A stretch of 64,000 bases of DNA. It comes from Nonomuraea ceibae (GTDB taxonomy: Bacteria > Actinomycetota > Actinomycetes > Streptosporangiales > Streptosporangiaceae). The DNA lies in NCBI RefSeq assembly GCF_019396325.1, contig NZ_JAHKRO010000020.1, positions 1 through 64,000 on the forward strand, given 5' to 3'. Within the stretch, counting starts at the first letter, position 1, and every line of letters starts with the position of its first letter. The position numbers were made by a program, and so were the translations under genes. Shown piece by piece: positions 24,284-33,137 of the stretch. The notes beneath the pieces were generated by a model. That model worked only from the letters and a program-made list of their open reading frames with translations, was not told the DNA's origin and did not search any database.

Positions 24284-25042
24284 TTACGCGGCTGTCGCGC
24301 CACCGTCGACGAACAGCACCTGTCCGGTCACGTACGCGCTGGCCGGGGCGGCGAGGAAGACGGCGGGCTGGGCCATCTCCTCGGGGGTCCCCCAGCGCCG
24401 CATCGGCACGCCCGCCACCGTGGCCTGGTTGCTGGTTTCGTCCTCCCACAGGTTGCGGTTGAGGTCGGTGGCGGTCCAGCCGGGGCACAGCGCGTTGACC
24501 CGCACCCCGGCCTGCGCCCATTCGAGCGCGAGCGTCTTGGTGAGCGCGACCAGCCCGGCCTTCGCGGCGGCGTACGGGGCCAGGAAGGGGGCGCCGAGCG
24601 CGGCGACGGAGGCGACGTTGATGACGGACCCTCTGCCGCGCCCGAGCAGGTGGGGCGCGACGGCGTGGCAGACGGCCATGGCGGAGTCGAGGTTGAGCCG
24701 CATGATCTTGTCCCAGCCTGACAGCCGCAGGTCCTTGAACTCGACGAGGAAGTTGGAGCCGCCCGCGTTGTTGACCACGACGTCGAGGTGGCCGAGCCCG
24801 TCGACGGCCCGGGTGACGGCCTCGCCGGCCGCCTCCCTGCTGGTCAGGTCGGCGGGGATGACGACGGCCCGCCGGCCGTGCGCCTCGACCTCCTTGGCCA
24901 CCTCGGCCAGCGACTCGGCGTTGCGTGAGACCAGCGCCACGTCCGCGCCCGCCTCGGCGTAGGCGAGCGCGATGGCCTTGCCGATCCCCTTGGACGCCCC
25001 GGTGACCAGGGCCTTCTTACCGTCGAGGGCAAACGCGCCCAT
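24284..25042 (-). CDS. Short-chain dehydrogenase/reductase
   Basis: A protein of 252 residues with the classical SDR pattern: TGASKGIG for NAD(P) binding (about 14-21), NNAG after DVVV, a serine in NVASVAALG, and PYAAAKAG giving the YxxxK catalytic pair. The C-terminus GQVLFVDGGATAA is typical of FabG-like reductases acting on 3-oxoacyl or sugar/steroid ketones. ATG at 25042 follows GAGGAGG at a good distance. It sits between two hydrolases; a substrate cannot be inferred. Confidence 0.9.
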   Translation of the reverse strand: MGAFALDGKKALVTGASKGIGKAIALAYAEAGADVALVSRNAESLAEVAKEVEAHGRRAVVIPADLTSREAAGEAVTRAVDGLGHLDVVVNNAGGSNFLVEFKDLRLSGWDKIMRLNLDSAMAVCHAVAPHLLGRGRGSVINVASVAALGAPFLAPYAAAKAGLVALTKTLALEWAQAGVRVNALCPGWTATDLNRNLWEDETSNQATVAGVPMRRWGTPEEMAQPAVFLAAPASAYVTGQVLFVDGGATAA

Positions 25043-25082
25043 CGTGCCTCCTCGCTCGGGACCGAACAAGATTCTAGCGCGG

Positions 25083-25787
25083 TCAGACCTCGGTCGGCAG
25101 GGGGTACGCCTCCGGCACGACGCGCCGGACGATCTCGTTCAGGACGACGCGCACGTACGGCTCGCCCACCCACAGGTGCTTGGCCCCGTCGACGCCGACG
25201 ACCTCCGCCTGCGGCACCCGGGCGAAGCGCCGCCTGGCCTCCTCCGGACGCAGGTAGTCGTCGAACTCCGGCACCAGCGCCACCAGCGGCCGGCCGAACG
25301 CCGCCCAGGCGTCGAGGTCGTCGTCGGTGGCCCTGTGGAGCGGCGGGGACAGCAGGATCGCGCCCTCCACCAGCGGGTCGTGCGCCCACTTGAGCGCCAG
25401 CTCGCTGCCGAACGACCAGCCGACCACCCACACGCGCGGCAGGTCGTGATACTCGGCGTACTCCAGCGCCGCAGCCACGTCGAACCGCTCGCCCTCGCCG
25501 CCGTCGAACGCGCCCTGCGAGGTGCCGCGCTCGGACGAGGTGCCGCGCGTGTTGAAGCGCAGCACCGCCATCCCGGCCAGGGCGGGCAGCCGGTTGGCGG
25601 CCTTCTTGTACACGTGGCTGTCCATGAACCCGCCGTGCGTGGGCAGCGGATGCAACGTCACCAGCGTCGCCACGGGGGGCCGGTCCTCGGGCTGGGCCAG
25701 CTCGCCGACCAGGGTCAGGCCGTCGCCGGTGTGCAGCTCGATCGGCTCCCGCCGGGCGGGCAGCACGCTCGCCGCGCGAATCTCCAC
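25083..25787 (-). CDS. Alpha/beta hydrolase (dienelactone hydrolase / CocE-like)
   Basis: About 234 residues. The serine nucleophile is in GWSFGSELAL, a GxSxGS elbow, and LHPLPTHGGFMDSHVY with FNTRGTSSERGTSQG resembles acyl-peptide hydrolase-like small alpha/beta proteins (YdeN or UPF0227-like). The catalytic histidine is in DGAKHLWVG. GTG at 25787 is preceded by AGAGGA that overlaps the stop of the upstream gene, so it follows the zinc-binding protein in an operon with the acyl-CoA dehydrogenase. Confidence 0.85.
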   Translation of the reverse strand: MEIRAASVLPARREPIELHTGDGLTLVGELAQPEDRPPVATLVTLHPLPTHGGFMDSHVYKKAANRLPALAGMAVLRFNTRGTSSERGTSQGAFDGGEGERFDVAAALEYAEYHDLPRVWVVGWSFGSELALKWAHDPLVEGAILLSPPLHRATDDDLDAWAAFGRPLVALVPEFDDYLRPEEARRRFARVPQAEVVGVDGAKHLWVGEPYVRVVLNEIVRRVVPEAYPLPTEV

Positions 25788-25797
25788 GTCGTTCCTC

Positions 25798-26088
25798 TCA
25801 GTAGCGGCTGCGGCCGGGGCCGCGGTCACGTCTCTTGCGCCAGCACACCGTGTGCCAGTGGCGGCGCTCCTCGTCGCCGCCCGTCCAGTTGGGCCAGGTC
25901 ACCAAGTGCGGCTGGCCGGTGCGGATCTCCTGGTCGCAGCCGGGACAGCGGTAGTTCTTGGCCGAGGAGGCGCCGCTGAGCGCGCGCACCTTCCACTCCC
26001 CGTCGGGCCACTCCTCCACCCGGTCGGTGGCGCTGGGGAAGGCGATCGGCCGGGTGGACTCCTTGCGGCGGGCGCGGCGCGGGCTCAT
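25798..26088 (-). CDS. Small zinc-ribbon-like protein
   Basis: Ninety-six residues. A putative metal site is formed by CPGCDQEI, a later histidine and HWHTVCW, resembling a degenerate HNH or zinc ribbon. The N-terminus is Arg/Lys-rich. The start ATGA overlaps the stop of the dehydrogenase gene by four bases. Homologs in the same place in Streptomyces are, as far as I recall, annotated as hypothetical or ATP/GTP-binding protein. Role unknown. Confidence 0.75.
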   Translation of the reverse strand: MSPRRARRKESTRPIAFPSATDRVEEWPDGEWKVRALSGASSAKNYRCPGCDQEIRTGQPHLVTWPNWTGGDEERRHWHTVCWRKRRDRGPGRSRY

Positions 26089-27533
26089 GGCCGGGGAAAA
26101 GCGCGCACGCCGGCGGTGACGAGCTGGTCGAGCAGCGGCGCGGGGGCGTAGGCGGCCTCGCGGTACTCGGCGTAGAGGGCGCGCAGCCCGTCGCGCACCA
26201 CGGCCAGGCCGATCGTCTCCAGCGTCTCGAACGGCCCCGCCGGGTAGCCGCAGCCCAGCTTCATGGCGGTGTCGATGTCGCCGATGGAGGCGTAGCCCGA
26301 CTCGTACATGCGCACGGCGTCGTTGAGGTAGGGGTAGAGCAGCGCGTCGGTGACGAAGCCGGCCCGGTCGCGGCAGGCGACGGGCGTCAGCCCGATCACC
26401 TTCATCAGGTCGCGGGCGCAGCGCGCGGCCTCCGGCGAGGTGAGGATGGTGGCGGCGAGCTCGGCGACGCGGTCGCCGACGACGCGCACGCCGACAAGCT
26501 TGGCCGGGTCGCGCAGCTGGACGGCGTGCTCGATCACCGGCCGGTCGGCGGCCCGCAGGATCACCTCGGGCTCGTCGGAGGACTTGAAGCCCGCCGCGCG
26601 CAGCCGCTCGCCGATCCCGGCGGGGTCGGGCCCGTCGACGCCGAAGGTGATCACCGACGACTTCTCGGGCTCGCGGCGCATCGGCTCGTCGCCGTGGAAG
26701 CCGCGCCCGGTCTTGCGGCCGAGCAGCCGGGCGGCGACGAGCTCGCGCAGCAGCGGCGCGGGGGCGTGCCGCCGGTCGCGGGTCTCGTCGAACAGCACCC
26801 CCATCACCTCGTACGCGGTGTCGAGGCCGATGAGGTCGAGCAGCTGGAAGGGGCCCATCGGCAGCCCGGCGCCGCGGGTCATGGCGGCGTCGATGTCGTC
26901 GCGCCCCGCCACGCACTGCTCCAGCAGCACGGCGGCGTGGTTGAGGTAGGGCAGCAGGAGCCGGTTGACCACGAACCCGGCGCGGTCGCCGACGGTCACC
27001 GGCGTCTTGCCCAGCCGGGCGGCCAGCTCGGCGATCTCGGCGGGCAGCCCGTCGTCGGTCACGACGGTGCCGACGACCTCGACGAGCTTCATGACCGGTG
27101 CCGGGTTGAAGAAGTGCAGGCCCACGACCCGGCCCGGCCTGCCGGTGGCGGCGGCCAGCGCGGTGACCGGGAGCGAGGAGGTGTTGGTGGCCAGCACCGT
27201 TTGCGGCTTGCAGATCCGGTCGAGGGCGCGGAACAGGCCGATCTTGTGGTCGAGGATCTCCGGGATCGCCTCGACGACCAGGTCGGCGTCACGCAGGTCC
27301 TCGCGTGAGGTGGTCAGCGTGATCAGGCCGAGGATCCGGTCCCGGCCGGGGCCGTCGAGCCTGCCTCTGTCGACCGCCCGTTGCGTCGATCTCTCCAGGT
27401 GGCCGCGCCCCCTGGCCAGGGCGTCGGCGTCGGCCTCGACGCCGATCACCCGCAGCCCGGCCCGTGCGAACACCTCCGCGATCCCGGCCCCCATCGTGCC
27501 GAGCCCGACCACTCCCACCATTTCGAACGCCAT
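26085..27533 (-). CDS. 3-hydroxyacyl-CoA (3-hydroxybutyryl-CoA) dehydrogenase
   Basis: About 482 residues. The N-terminal Rossmann domain opens [21 protein letters not shown]. Catalysis-linked motifs are [11 protein letters not shown] and [15 protein letters not shown]. The C-terminal dehydrogenase domain appears twice: once at about 185-280 ([16 protein letters not shown]), and again at about 385-480 ([16 protein letters not shown]), as in the long actinobacterial form. It oxidises 3-hydroxyacyl-CoA with NAD+ in beta-oxidation or butyryl-CoA pathways. It is divergent from nucS by 36 bases. Confidence 0.92.
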   Translation of the reverse strand: MAFEMVGVVGLGTMGAGIAEVFARAGLRVIGVEADADALARGRGHLERSTQRAVDRGRLDGPGRDRILGLITLTTSREDLRDADLVVEAIPEILDHKIGLFRALDRICKPQTVLATNTSSLPVTALAAATGRPGRVVGLHFFNPAPVMKLVEVVGTVVTDDGLPAEIAELAARLGKTPVTVGDRAGFVVNRLLLPYLNHAAVLLEQCVAGRDDIDAAMTRGAGLPMGPFQLLDLIGLDTAYEVMGVLFDETRDRRHAPAPLLRELVAARLLGRKTGRGFHGDEPMRREPEKSSVITFGVDGPDPAGIGERLRAAGFKSSDEPEVILRAADRPVIEHAVQLRDPAKLVGVRVVGDRVAELAATILTSPEAARCARDLMKVIGLTPVACRDRAGFVTDALLYPYLNDAVRMYESGYASIGDIDTAMKLGCGYPAGPFETLETIGLAVVRDGLRALYAEYREAAYAPAPLLDQLVTAGVRAFPRP

Positions 27534-27569
27534 ACCTGTAGTTTTCCAGAGCCGATAGGGTTGCCAGTC

Positions 27570-28232
27570 ATGCGGCTGGTCATCGCGCGATGCAGCGTGG
27601 ATTACATCGGACGGCTCACGGCACACCTGCCGATGGCGCCGAGGCTCGTTCTCATCAAGGCTGACGGCAGCGTGTCCATTCACGCCGACGACCGCGCCTT
27701 CAAGCCGCTCAACTGGATGAATCCGCCGTGCAAGCTCAAGGAGGACGACGGCACCTGGACCGTCACCCACGGCAAGACCGGCGAGAAGCTGGTCCTGACG
27801 ATGGCGGAGATCCTGCACGACTCCAGCCACGAGCTGGGCGTCGACCCTGGCCTGATCAAGGACGGCGTCGAGGCGCACCTCCAGGAGCTGCTGGCCGAGC
27901 ACATCACCACGCTGGGCGAGGGCTATTCGCTGATCCGGCGCGAGTACATGACGGCCATCGGCCCGGTCGACATCCTGTGCCGTGACGGCGGCGGCGCCAC
28001 GGTGGCGGTGGAGATCAAGCGCCGCGGTGAGATCGACGGCGTCGAGCAGCTCACCCGCTATCTGGAGCTGCTCAACCGCGATCCGCTGCTGTCGCCGGTG
28101 CGGGGCGTGTTCGCCGCGCAGGAGATCAAGCCGCAGGCGCGGGTGCTGGCGGCCGACCGCGGCATCGACTGCGTGACGCTCGACTACGACGCCCTGCGCG
28201 GCATCGAGCCGGAGAACCCCACGCTCTTCTAG
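27570..28232 (+). CDS. nucS: Mismatch-specific endonuclease NucS
   Basis: A protein of 220 residues. NucS/EndoMS cuts both strands at mismatches and replaces MutS/MutL in actinobacteria. It opens [20 protein letters not shown], with the N-terminal dimer and DNA-binding half to about 110 and the PD-(D/E)xK nuclease half thereafter. The catalytic cluster is GPVDILCRD and [12 protein letters not shown], giving D, E and K residues. Its location beside the hydroxyacyl-CoA dehydrogenase is conserved. It starts at ATG and lies 32 bases from the ALDH gene. Confidence 0.95.
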   Translation: MRLVIARCSVDYIGRLTAHLPMAPRLVLIKADGSVSIHADDRAFKPLNWMNPPCKLKEDDGTWTVTHGKTGEKLVLTMAEILHDSSHELGVDPGLIKDGVEAHLQELLAEHITTLGEGYSLIRREYMTAIGPVDILCRDGGGATVAVEIKRRGEIDGVEQLTRYLELLNRDPLLSPVRGVFAAQEIKPQARVLAADRGIDCVTLDYDALRGIEPENPTLF

Positions 28233-28242
28233 TAAGTGCTGA

Positions 28243-28259
28243 TTTACCGGTCTATCGTG
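28243..28259 (+). promoter_or_regulatory. Possible operator upstream of the aldehyde dehydrogenase gene
   Basis: TTTACCGGTCTATCGTG lies 6 bases before the ATG. CGGTCTATCG is repeated exactly in inverted orientation at 24250-24259, upstream of a hydrolase, and ACCGGTCTT occurs near the downstream TetR start. Confidence 0.3.
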
Positions 28260-28264
28260 ACGCC

Positions 28265-29737
28265 ATGACGACGCTCACGTTCGACTCGCTCAACCCGGCC
28301 ACCGGCGCGGTCGTCGGCAGCCATCCCAACCAGGACGCCGAGGCGGTCGGCGCGGCCGTGGCGCGGGCGGAGACGGCCGCCGCCTGGTGGGGCGGGCTGG
28401 GTCACGCCGGGCGCCGGCGGCGGCTGCTCGACGCCAAGGCGGTCGTCACCCGCCACCTGCGGGAGCTGGCCGCCCTGGTGCACGAGGAGACGGGCAAGCC
28501 GGTCGGCGACGCCACGCTGGAGATCGTGCTGGCCATCACGCACCTCGACTGGGCGGCCAGGCACGCCGAGAAGGTGCTGCGCAGGCGGCGCGTCGCGACC
28601 GGGATGATCGGCGTCAACCTGGCGGCCAGCCTCGAGTACCTGCCGCTGGGCGTCGTCGGCGTGATCGGGCCGTGGAACTATCCGGTCTTCACGCCGATGG
28701 GCTCGATCGCCTACGCGCTGGCGGCGGGCAACGCGGTCGTGTTCAAGCCGAGCGAGCTCACGCCGGGCGTCGGCGTGCGGATGGCGGAGCTGGTCGCCGA
28801 GGCGGTGCCGGAGCACCCGATCTTCCAGACGGTGACCGGCCTGGGCGAGACCGGCGCGGCGCTGGCCCGCGACCCGCGGGTCAAGAAGGTCGCGTTCACC
28901 GGCTCGACGGCGACGGCCAAGCGCGTCATGGCGGCCTGCGCCGAGAACCTGACGCCGGTGGTGATCGAGTGCGGGGGCAAGGACGCGTTCATCGTCGACG
29001 CCGACGCCGACCTGGAGGCCGCCGCCGACGCGTGCCTGTGGGGCGCGCTGTCCAACGCCGGGCAGACGTGCGTGGGCGTCGAGCGGGTGTACGTGGTCGA
29101 CGCGGTCTACGAGCCGTTCATGCGCGAGCTGTCGCAGCGGGCCGCCTCGGTCCGGGCGGGCGAGCACTACGGGCCGATCACCATGCCGGGCCAGCTCGAC
29201 GTCATCAGGCGGCACATCGACGAGGCCGCCAAGTCGGGCACGGTGGTCACCGGCGGGCCGGACTCGGTGCGGGCGCCGTTCGTCGACCCGGTGATCATGG
29301 CGGACGTGCCGGAGGACTCCCCCGCCGTCCGCGAGGAGACGTTCGGGCCGACGATCACCGTACGGCGCACCCGTGACGTGCACGAGGCGCTGGAGCTGGC
29401 CAACGCCTCGGCGTACGGGCTGGCGGGCACGGTGTTCTCGCGCAACAAGCGCCGGGCGATGGAGCTGGCCCGCGCGATGCGGACCGGGATGACGGCCGTC
29501 AACTCGGTCATCTCGTTCGCCGGAGTGCCCGCGCTGCCGTTCGGCGGGGTGGGAGACTCGGGGTTCGGGCGCATCCACGGCGCCGACGGGCTGCGCGAGT
29601 TCGCCCGGCCCAAGGCGGTCTCCCGTCAGCGGTTCGCGCTGCCGGGGATGAACCTGACCTCGTTCACCAGAGGCGAGCAAGAGCTTGAGCGGCTGATCAG
29701 ACTTGTCACGTTCTTGCACGGCCGACGTAAGAGATAA
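28265..29737 (+). CDS. Aldehyde dehydrogenase, NAD(P)-dependent
   Basis: A protein of 490 residues. It oxidises aldehydes to acids. The fold signatures are GPWNYP (135-140), KPSELTPG, a glycine-rich FTGSTATAKR, the glutamate in VIECGGKD (Glu 235) and the nucleophile cysteine in NAGQTCVG (Cys 269). C-terminal NSVISFAGVPALPFGGVGDS fits the long-chain/succinate-semialdehyde-like group. A TetR gene follows 79 bases later. GATTTACCGGTCTATCG lies upstream and may be an operator. Substrate unknown. Confidence 0.92.
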   Translation: MTTLTFDSLNPATGAVVGSHPNQDAEAVGAAVARAETAAAWWGGLGHAGRRRRLLDAKAVVTRHLRELAALVHEETGKPVGDATLEIVLAITHLDWAARHAEKVLRRRRVATGMIGVNLAASLEYLPLGVVGVIGPWNYPVFTPMGSIAYALAAGNAVVFKPSELTPGVGVRMAELVAEAVPEHPIFQTVTGLGETGAALARDPRVKKVAFTGSTATAKRVMAACAENLTPVVIECGGKDAFIVDADADLEAAADACLWGALSNAGQTCVGVERVYVVDAVYEPFMRELSQRAASVRAGEHYGPITMPGQLDVIRRHIDEAAKSGTVVTGGPDSVRAPFVDPVIMADVPEDSPAVREETFGPTITVRRTRDVHEALELANASAYGLAGTVFSRNKRRAMELARAMRTGMTAVNSVISFAGVPALPFGGVGDSGFGRIHGADGLREFARPKAVSRQRFALPGMNLTSFTRGEQELERLIRLVTFLHGRRKR

Positions 29738-29816
29738 TCTTCATACTCTTTCCCTAATGCGATCATCCATCCATAATTGTGTGCTCGGGGGCCACGATCA
29801 TGCGGACGGGTGGAAT

Positions 29817-30422
29817 GTGAACCGGTCTTACCGGGGAATGTCGGCTGAGCAAAGGCTGGCGGACAGACGCGAGCGGCTGATGACAGCCGCCTACACGCTA
29901 TACGCGAAACCAGGTTTCACGGTCACGACGATCGAAAGGCTGTGCTCGGAGGCGCGGATCTCCAACCGCGCCTTCTATGAATGTTTCAGCAGCCAGGAGG
30001 AACTCCTTCAGGTCCTCCACGAGCGGTGCGTGGAGGAAAGCCTGGCCGTCGTGGCCAAAGCGTTACAAGATGCGCCTAACACACTCGACGGGCGGATCAA
30101 AGCGGGGATACGGGCATATATCGAGTTCGCTACTGCTGACTGGCGCCGGGCCCGCATCATGCACGTCGAGGTGCGCCGGAGCGGCGACATCCTCTCGGCG
30201 TCCCGGCAGCGCGCCATCGACTCCTTCGCCCGCCTCGTGGAGGACGCCTCGGCCGAATTCCCGGCGGCCATCGTGGCGAATCGGCGCCTGGTGGCGCTCG
30301 GCGTAATTGGGGCGCTTCAGGAGCTACTCATCGAATGGCTCCTGGCAGAGGATCCGCCCGAGATCGACGAACTGGTGGCCGTGGCCGTGCACATCTTCGG
30401 CCGGTCGCTCGGAGCGTCGTGA
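29817..30422 (+). CDS. TetR-family transcriptional regulator
   Basis: About 201 residues with the TetR helix-turn-helix: LMTAAYTLYAKPGFTVTTIE, then ISNRAFYECFSSQEELL (both partial). It lies just after the aldehyde dehydrogenase and may control it. The start is unclear: GTG at 29817 is used here; ATG at 29838 and ATG at 29757 are in frame. Codon choice is less GC-biased than in neighbours (TCTTAC, GGAATG, TATACG), hinting at transfer or weaker expression. A palindromic CCGGT-ctt-ACCGG at 29822-29834 lies at its start. Confidence 0.82.
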   Translation: MNRSYRGMSAEQRLADRRERLMTAAYTLYAKPGFTVTTIERLCSEARISNRAFYECFSSQEELLQVLHERCVEESLAVVAKALQDAPNTLDGRIKAGIRAYIEFATADWRRARIMHVEVRRSGDILSASRQRAIDSFARLVEDASAEFPAAIVANRRLVALGVIGALQELLIEWLLAEDPPEIDELVAVAVHIFGRSLGAS

Positions 30423-30455
30423 TGATTTGATTACGCACCGTGGTTTCATGGCCGA

Positions 30456-31556
30456 GTGATACGCGGGATTATCGGCATTTTCCTTATAGCGACGACCACC
30501 TCCTGCGCCGGACAAGTCCGGCAAATCAGCACACCTAGCGAGCCGCCCGGGGAAAAGGCCGTCCAGGAGACGGCCACCCGGCGCGATTGGTGCGAAAGCG
30601 TGCGCTGCGGTCTCGCCGACGGCGAACGGCCACCCCAGTTCGTGGTCATCTCCTTCGACGGCGCCGGGGTGGGCAACGGCTGGTTCCGCGCCTTCCGCGA
30701 GTCCGCGGCCCGCAACCGGGCCACCCTCACGTTCTTCCTGTCCGGCGTCTACCTCCTGCCCTCCGACCACCGCCGCCTCTACCGTCCCCCCGGCCACCGG
30801 CGCGGCAGCTCCGACATCGGCTTCCAGCGGCCCGCCAGGATGCGGCTGCAGGCCCGCGAGCTGACCGCCGCCTGGAACGCCGGCCACGAGATCGGCACCC
30901 ACTTCAACGGCCACTTCTGCGGCAGCCGCGGCGTCAACTCCTGGTCGGCCGCCGACTGGCGCAGCGAGATCCGCCAGTTCCACCGCTTCGTCACCGACTG
31001 GCGGCGCAACTCCGGCCTGACGCACCTGCCCGACCTGCCGTTCCGGGTCCGCGAGGCCGTCCGCGGCGGCCGTACCCCTTGCCTGCAAGGTGACCGGCAG
31101 GCGATGTTCCGGGCCTTCCGCTCGTACGGGTGGCGCTACGACGCGTCGGGCACCGGCGTGGCGGCCTGGCCGCGCAAGCGGGCGGGCCTGTGGCAGTTCC
31201 CGCTGCCGGGCATCGACGTGGGCGGCCGGCAGGTGCTCGCCATGGACTACAACCTCTACGCGGTGCAGAGCGGCGCCAGGCCCGGCCCGCGGCGGCTACG
31301 GGACCGCTGGGGGCGGCAGGCGGGCCGCGCCTACGAGCGCGCCGTGGAGCGCTCGCTGCGCACCGACCGGGCCCCGGTGTTCATCGGCCACCACTTCGCG
31401 AGCTGGAACGGCGGCATCTACCAGCGGGCGCTGCTCGGGCTGATGGACCGGGTCTGCACCCGGCAGGAGGTGCGCTGCGTGTCGTTCGAGCAGCTCGCCG
31501 ACTGGCTGGACGCCCAGACGCCGGCCACGCTGGCCAGGCTGCGGGGCAGGACCTGA
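30456..31556 (+). CDS. Polysaccharide deacetylase-like (NodB) secreted lipoprotein
   Basis: A protein of 366 residues. The start IRGIIGIFLIATTTSCAG looks like a lipoprotein signal with cysteine as the lipid site, although the lipobox is weak. The deacetylase domain shows VVISFDGAGVGN as the first aspartate motif and GHEIGTHFNGHFC as the zinc histidine pair. It would remove acetyl groups from a wall or extracellular glycan. The late motif FIGHHFASWNGG may be the last catalytic element. The gene is preceded by a short AT-rich stretch and starts at GTG. Confidence 0.8.
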   Translation: MIRGIIGIFLIATTTSCAGQVRQISTPSEPPGEKAVQETATRRDWCESVRCGLADGERPPQFVVISFDGAGVGNGWFRAFRESAARNRATLTFFLSGVYLLPSDHRRLYRPPGHRRGSSDIGFQRPARMRLQARELTAAWNAGHEIGTHFNGHFCGSRGVNSWSAADWRSEIRQFHRFVTDWRRNSGLTHLPDLPFRVREAVRGGRTPCLQGDRQAMFRAFRSYGWRYDASGTGVAAWPRKRAGLWQFPLPGIDVGGRQVLAMDYNLYAVQSGARPGPRRLRDRWGRQAGRAYERAVERSLRTDRAPVFIGHHFASWNGGIYQRALLGLMDRVCTRQEVRCVSFEQLADWLDAQTPATLARLRGRT

Positions 31557-31602
31557 AGGGAGCGGGCGGCGGCTGATCGCCACCCGGTCCGATATGTGTC
31601 GC

Positions 31603-31920
31603 TCAGGCCACCGCGGCGTGCGTCACCTCGACGTGGAGCACCCGATTCAGCCGGGTCACCGCAAGTATCCGCATGATCCGCGGGGGCACCCCCCGAAGGA
31701 CGAGGCGGCGTTGCGCGCTCAGCGCGAGCCGATGCGTGCCCACGAGCACTCCGAGACCGGTGGCGTCGATCATCTCCAGCTTGGAGAGGTCGAGGATCAG
31801 GTCGCCCTCGCCGGAGTCGACGGCCTCGTGCAGCATCGTCCGCACGCCCGCCGACGTCCCCGCGTCGAGCCGCTGACCGGTCCGCACCACCTGTGCCTTC
31901 GGATTGCCCCGGACGCGCAT
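31603..31920 (-). CDS. STAS-domain anti-anti-sigma factor homolog
   Basis: A protein of 105 residues, a single STAS domain of the RsbV/SpoIIAA type. The phosphorylation loop is MIDATGLGVL with threonine where the classic family has serine; both can be phosphorylated. AGGAGGTGGC precedes the ATG, an unusually perfect ribosome site. No anti-sigma kinase is beside it; the histidine kinase that precedes it is a NarL/DesK type, not an RsbW type. Confidence 0.85.
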   Translation of the reverse strand: MRVRGNPKAQVVRTGQRLDAGTSAGVRTMLHEAVDSGEGDLILDLSKLEMIDATGLGVLVGTHRLALSAQRRLVLRGVPPRIMRILAVTRLNRVLHVEVTHAAVA

Positions 31921-31970
31921 GCCACCTCCTCAGAACAACGTGCGCCGGGGCGAACCCCGACACCTTCCCA

Positions 31971-33137
31971 CTACCCAGCAATCGGCAACGACACGACCGC
32001 TCGCAGCAGAAAGTGCCCGTCGTCGACCGGACCGGCCGTCAGCGTGCCCCGCACGGCGCCCACCCGCTCGGCCAGCCCCGAAAGGCCGCTGCCCAGCTCG
32101 TCGCCGCTGCGGCCGGTCGCCCCGTCGTTGCGGACCCGCACCTCCGCCTCCTCGTCGGTGAACCGGATGAGGATGTCGCAGAAGGTGGCCGTGCTGTGCT
32201 TGAGCACGTTGGTCACCGCCTCGCGGACGACGTAGGCGAACACCGGCGCCACGCCTTCGGGCAGCTCGCGGTGGGGCAGGCGCGTCTCGCAGCGCACCCC
32301 CGCCGCTTCCAGGACCCCTTTCACGCTATTCAGCTCCGCGCCCAAGTCAAGCTCGCGGTAGCCGCGCACGGCCTGCCGCAGCTCCTTCAGCGCCTTCCTG
32401 GTGAGCGCGTGGACCTCGGTCATCTCCGCCTTGGCCGCCCCGGTGTCGGCGTCGGCCAGGCGCACCGCCAGCTCGGTCTTGACCGCGATGGCCGAGAGCT
32501 GGTGGCCGACCAGGTCGTGCAGGTCGCGGGAGAAGCGCAGCCGCTCCTCGGCGAGCGCGAGCCGCGTGTGCGCCTCCTTGCCCTCGCTGGCCTGGACGGC
32601 GAGCTGCCAGATCCACATCCACACCCGGTTCGTCCACGGGAACGCCACGCAGAACAGCCCGTAGATGAAGACCAGGTACGCCACGACGGGGCCGGCGCTC
32701 ACGTCACGCAGGAGCAGGACGTCCGGGTCCAGCAGGTAGTTGCCCAGGCCCAGCAGCACCCCGGCGGCCATCGTGCCCACCGCCATGACCGTGGCGGTGC
32801 GGACCCGTACGCCGATCGCCGCCACCGACAGCCAGGCCGCCAGCGTGAACCCCCAGCTCATCGGGTCGGCCCCGCCGGCGCTCGCGGTCACCAGCGCGAG
32901 CACCCCGGCGATCGTGACCTCCCGCCGGGCGTAGCGGTCGCGCAGCACGGCCGAGACGGCCCGGTGGTAGTACCAGGTGAACGCCGTCACCGCGATCAGC
33001 CCGGGCACGACGCGCTGCCAGTGGACGTCCTCGGCGTGCAGGAACAGCCGCCCGATGATGAACAGCCACAGCATCACCACGATGGAGGCCATCATGTGCA
33101 GCGTGTGGCGCCGTGCCCGATCGATCGGATTCATCAC
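31971..33137 (-). CDS. NarL/DesK-type sensor histidine kinase
   Basis: A protein of 388 residues. The N-terminal half holds about five or six membrane helices (MASIVVMLWLFIIGRLFL and others to about 170). FSRDLHDLVGHQLSAIAVK is the HisKA_3 dimerisation/phosphoacceptor motif, and the ATPase domain shows VVREAVTNVLKHS (N box) and GLSGLAERVGAV. It should sense a membrane or extracellular signal and pass phosphate to a LuxR-type regulator. None is adjacent: the next gene downstream is a STAS protein. GTG at 33137 overlaps the permease stop by GTGA. Confidence 0.9.
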   Translation of the reverse strand: MMNPIDRARRHTLHMMASIVVMLWLFIIGRLFLHAEDVHWQRVVPGLIAVTAFTWYYHRAVSAVLRDRYARREVTIAGVLALVTASAGGADPMSWGFTLAAWLSVAAIGVRVRTATVMAVGTMAAGVLLGLGNYLLDPDVLLLRDVSAGPVVAYLVFIYGLFCVAFPWTNRVWMWIWQLAVQASEGKEAHTRLALAEERLRFSRDLHDLVGHQLSAIAVKTELAVRLADADTGAAKAEMTEVHALTRKALKELRQAVRGYRELDLGAELNSVKGVLEAAGVRCETRLPHRELPEGVAPVFAYVVREAVTNVLKHSTATFCDILIRFTDEEAEVRVRNDGATGRSGDELGSGLSGLAERVGAVRGTLTAGPVDDGHFLLRAVVSLPIAG

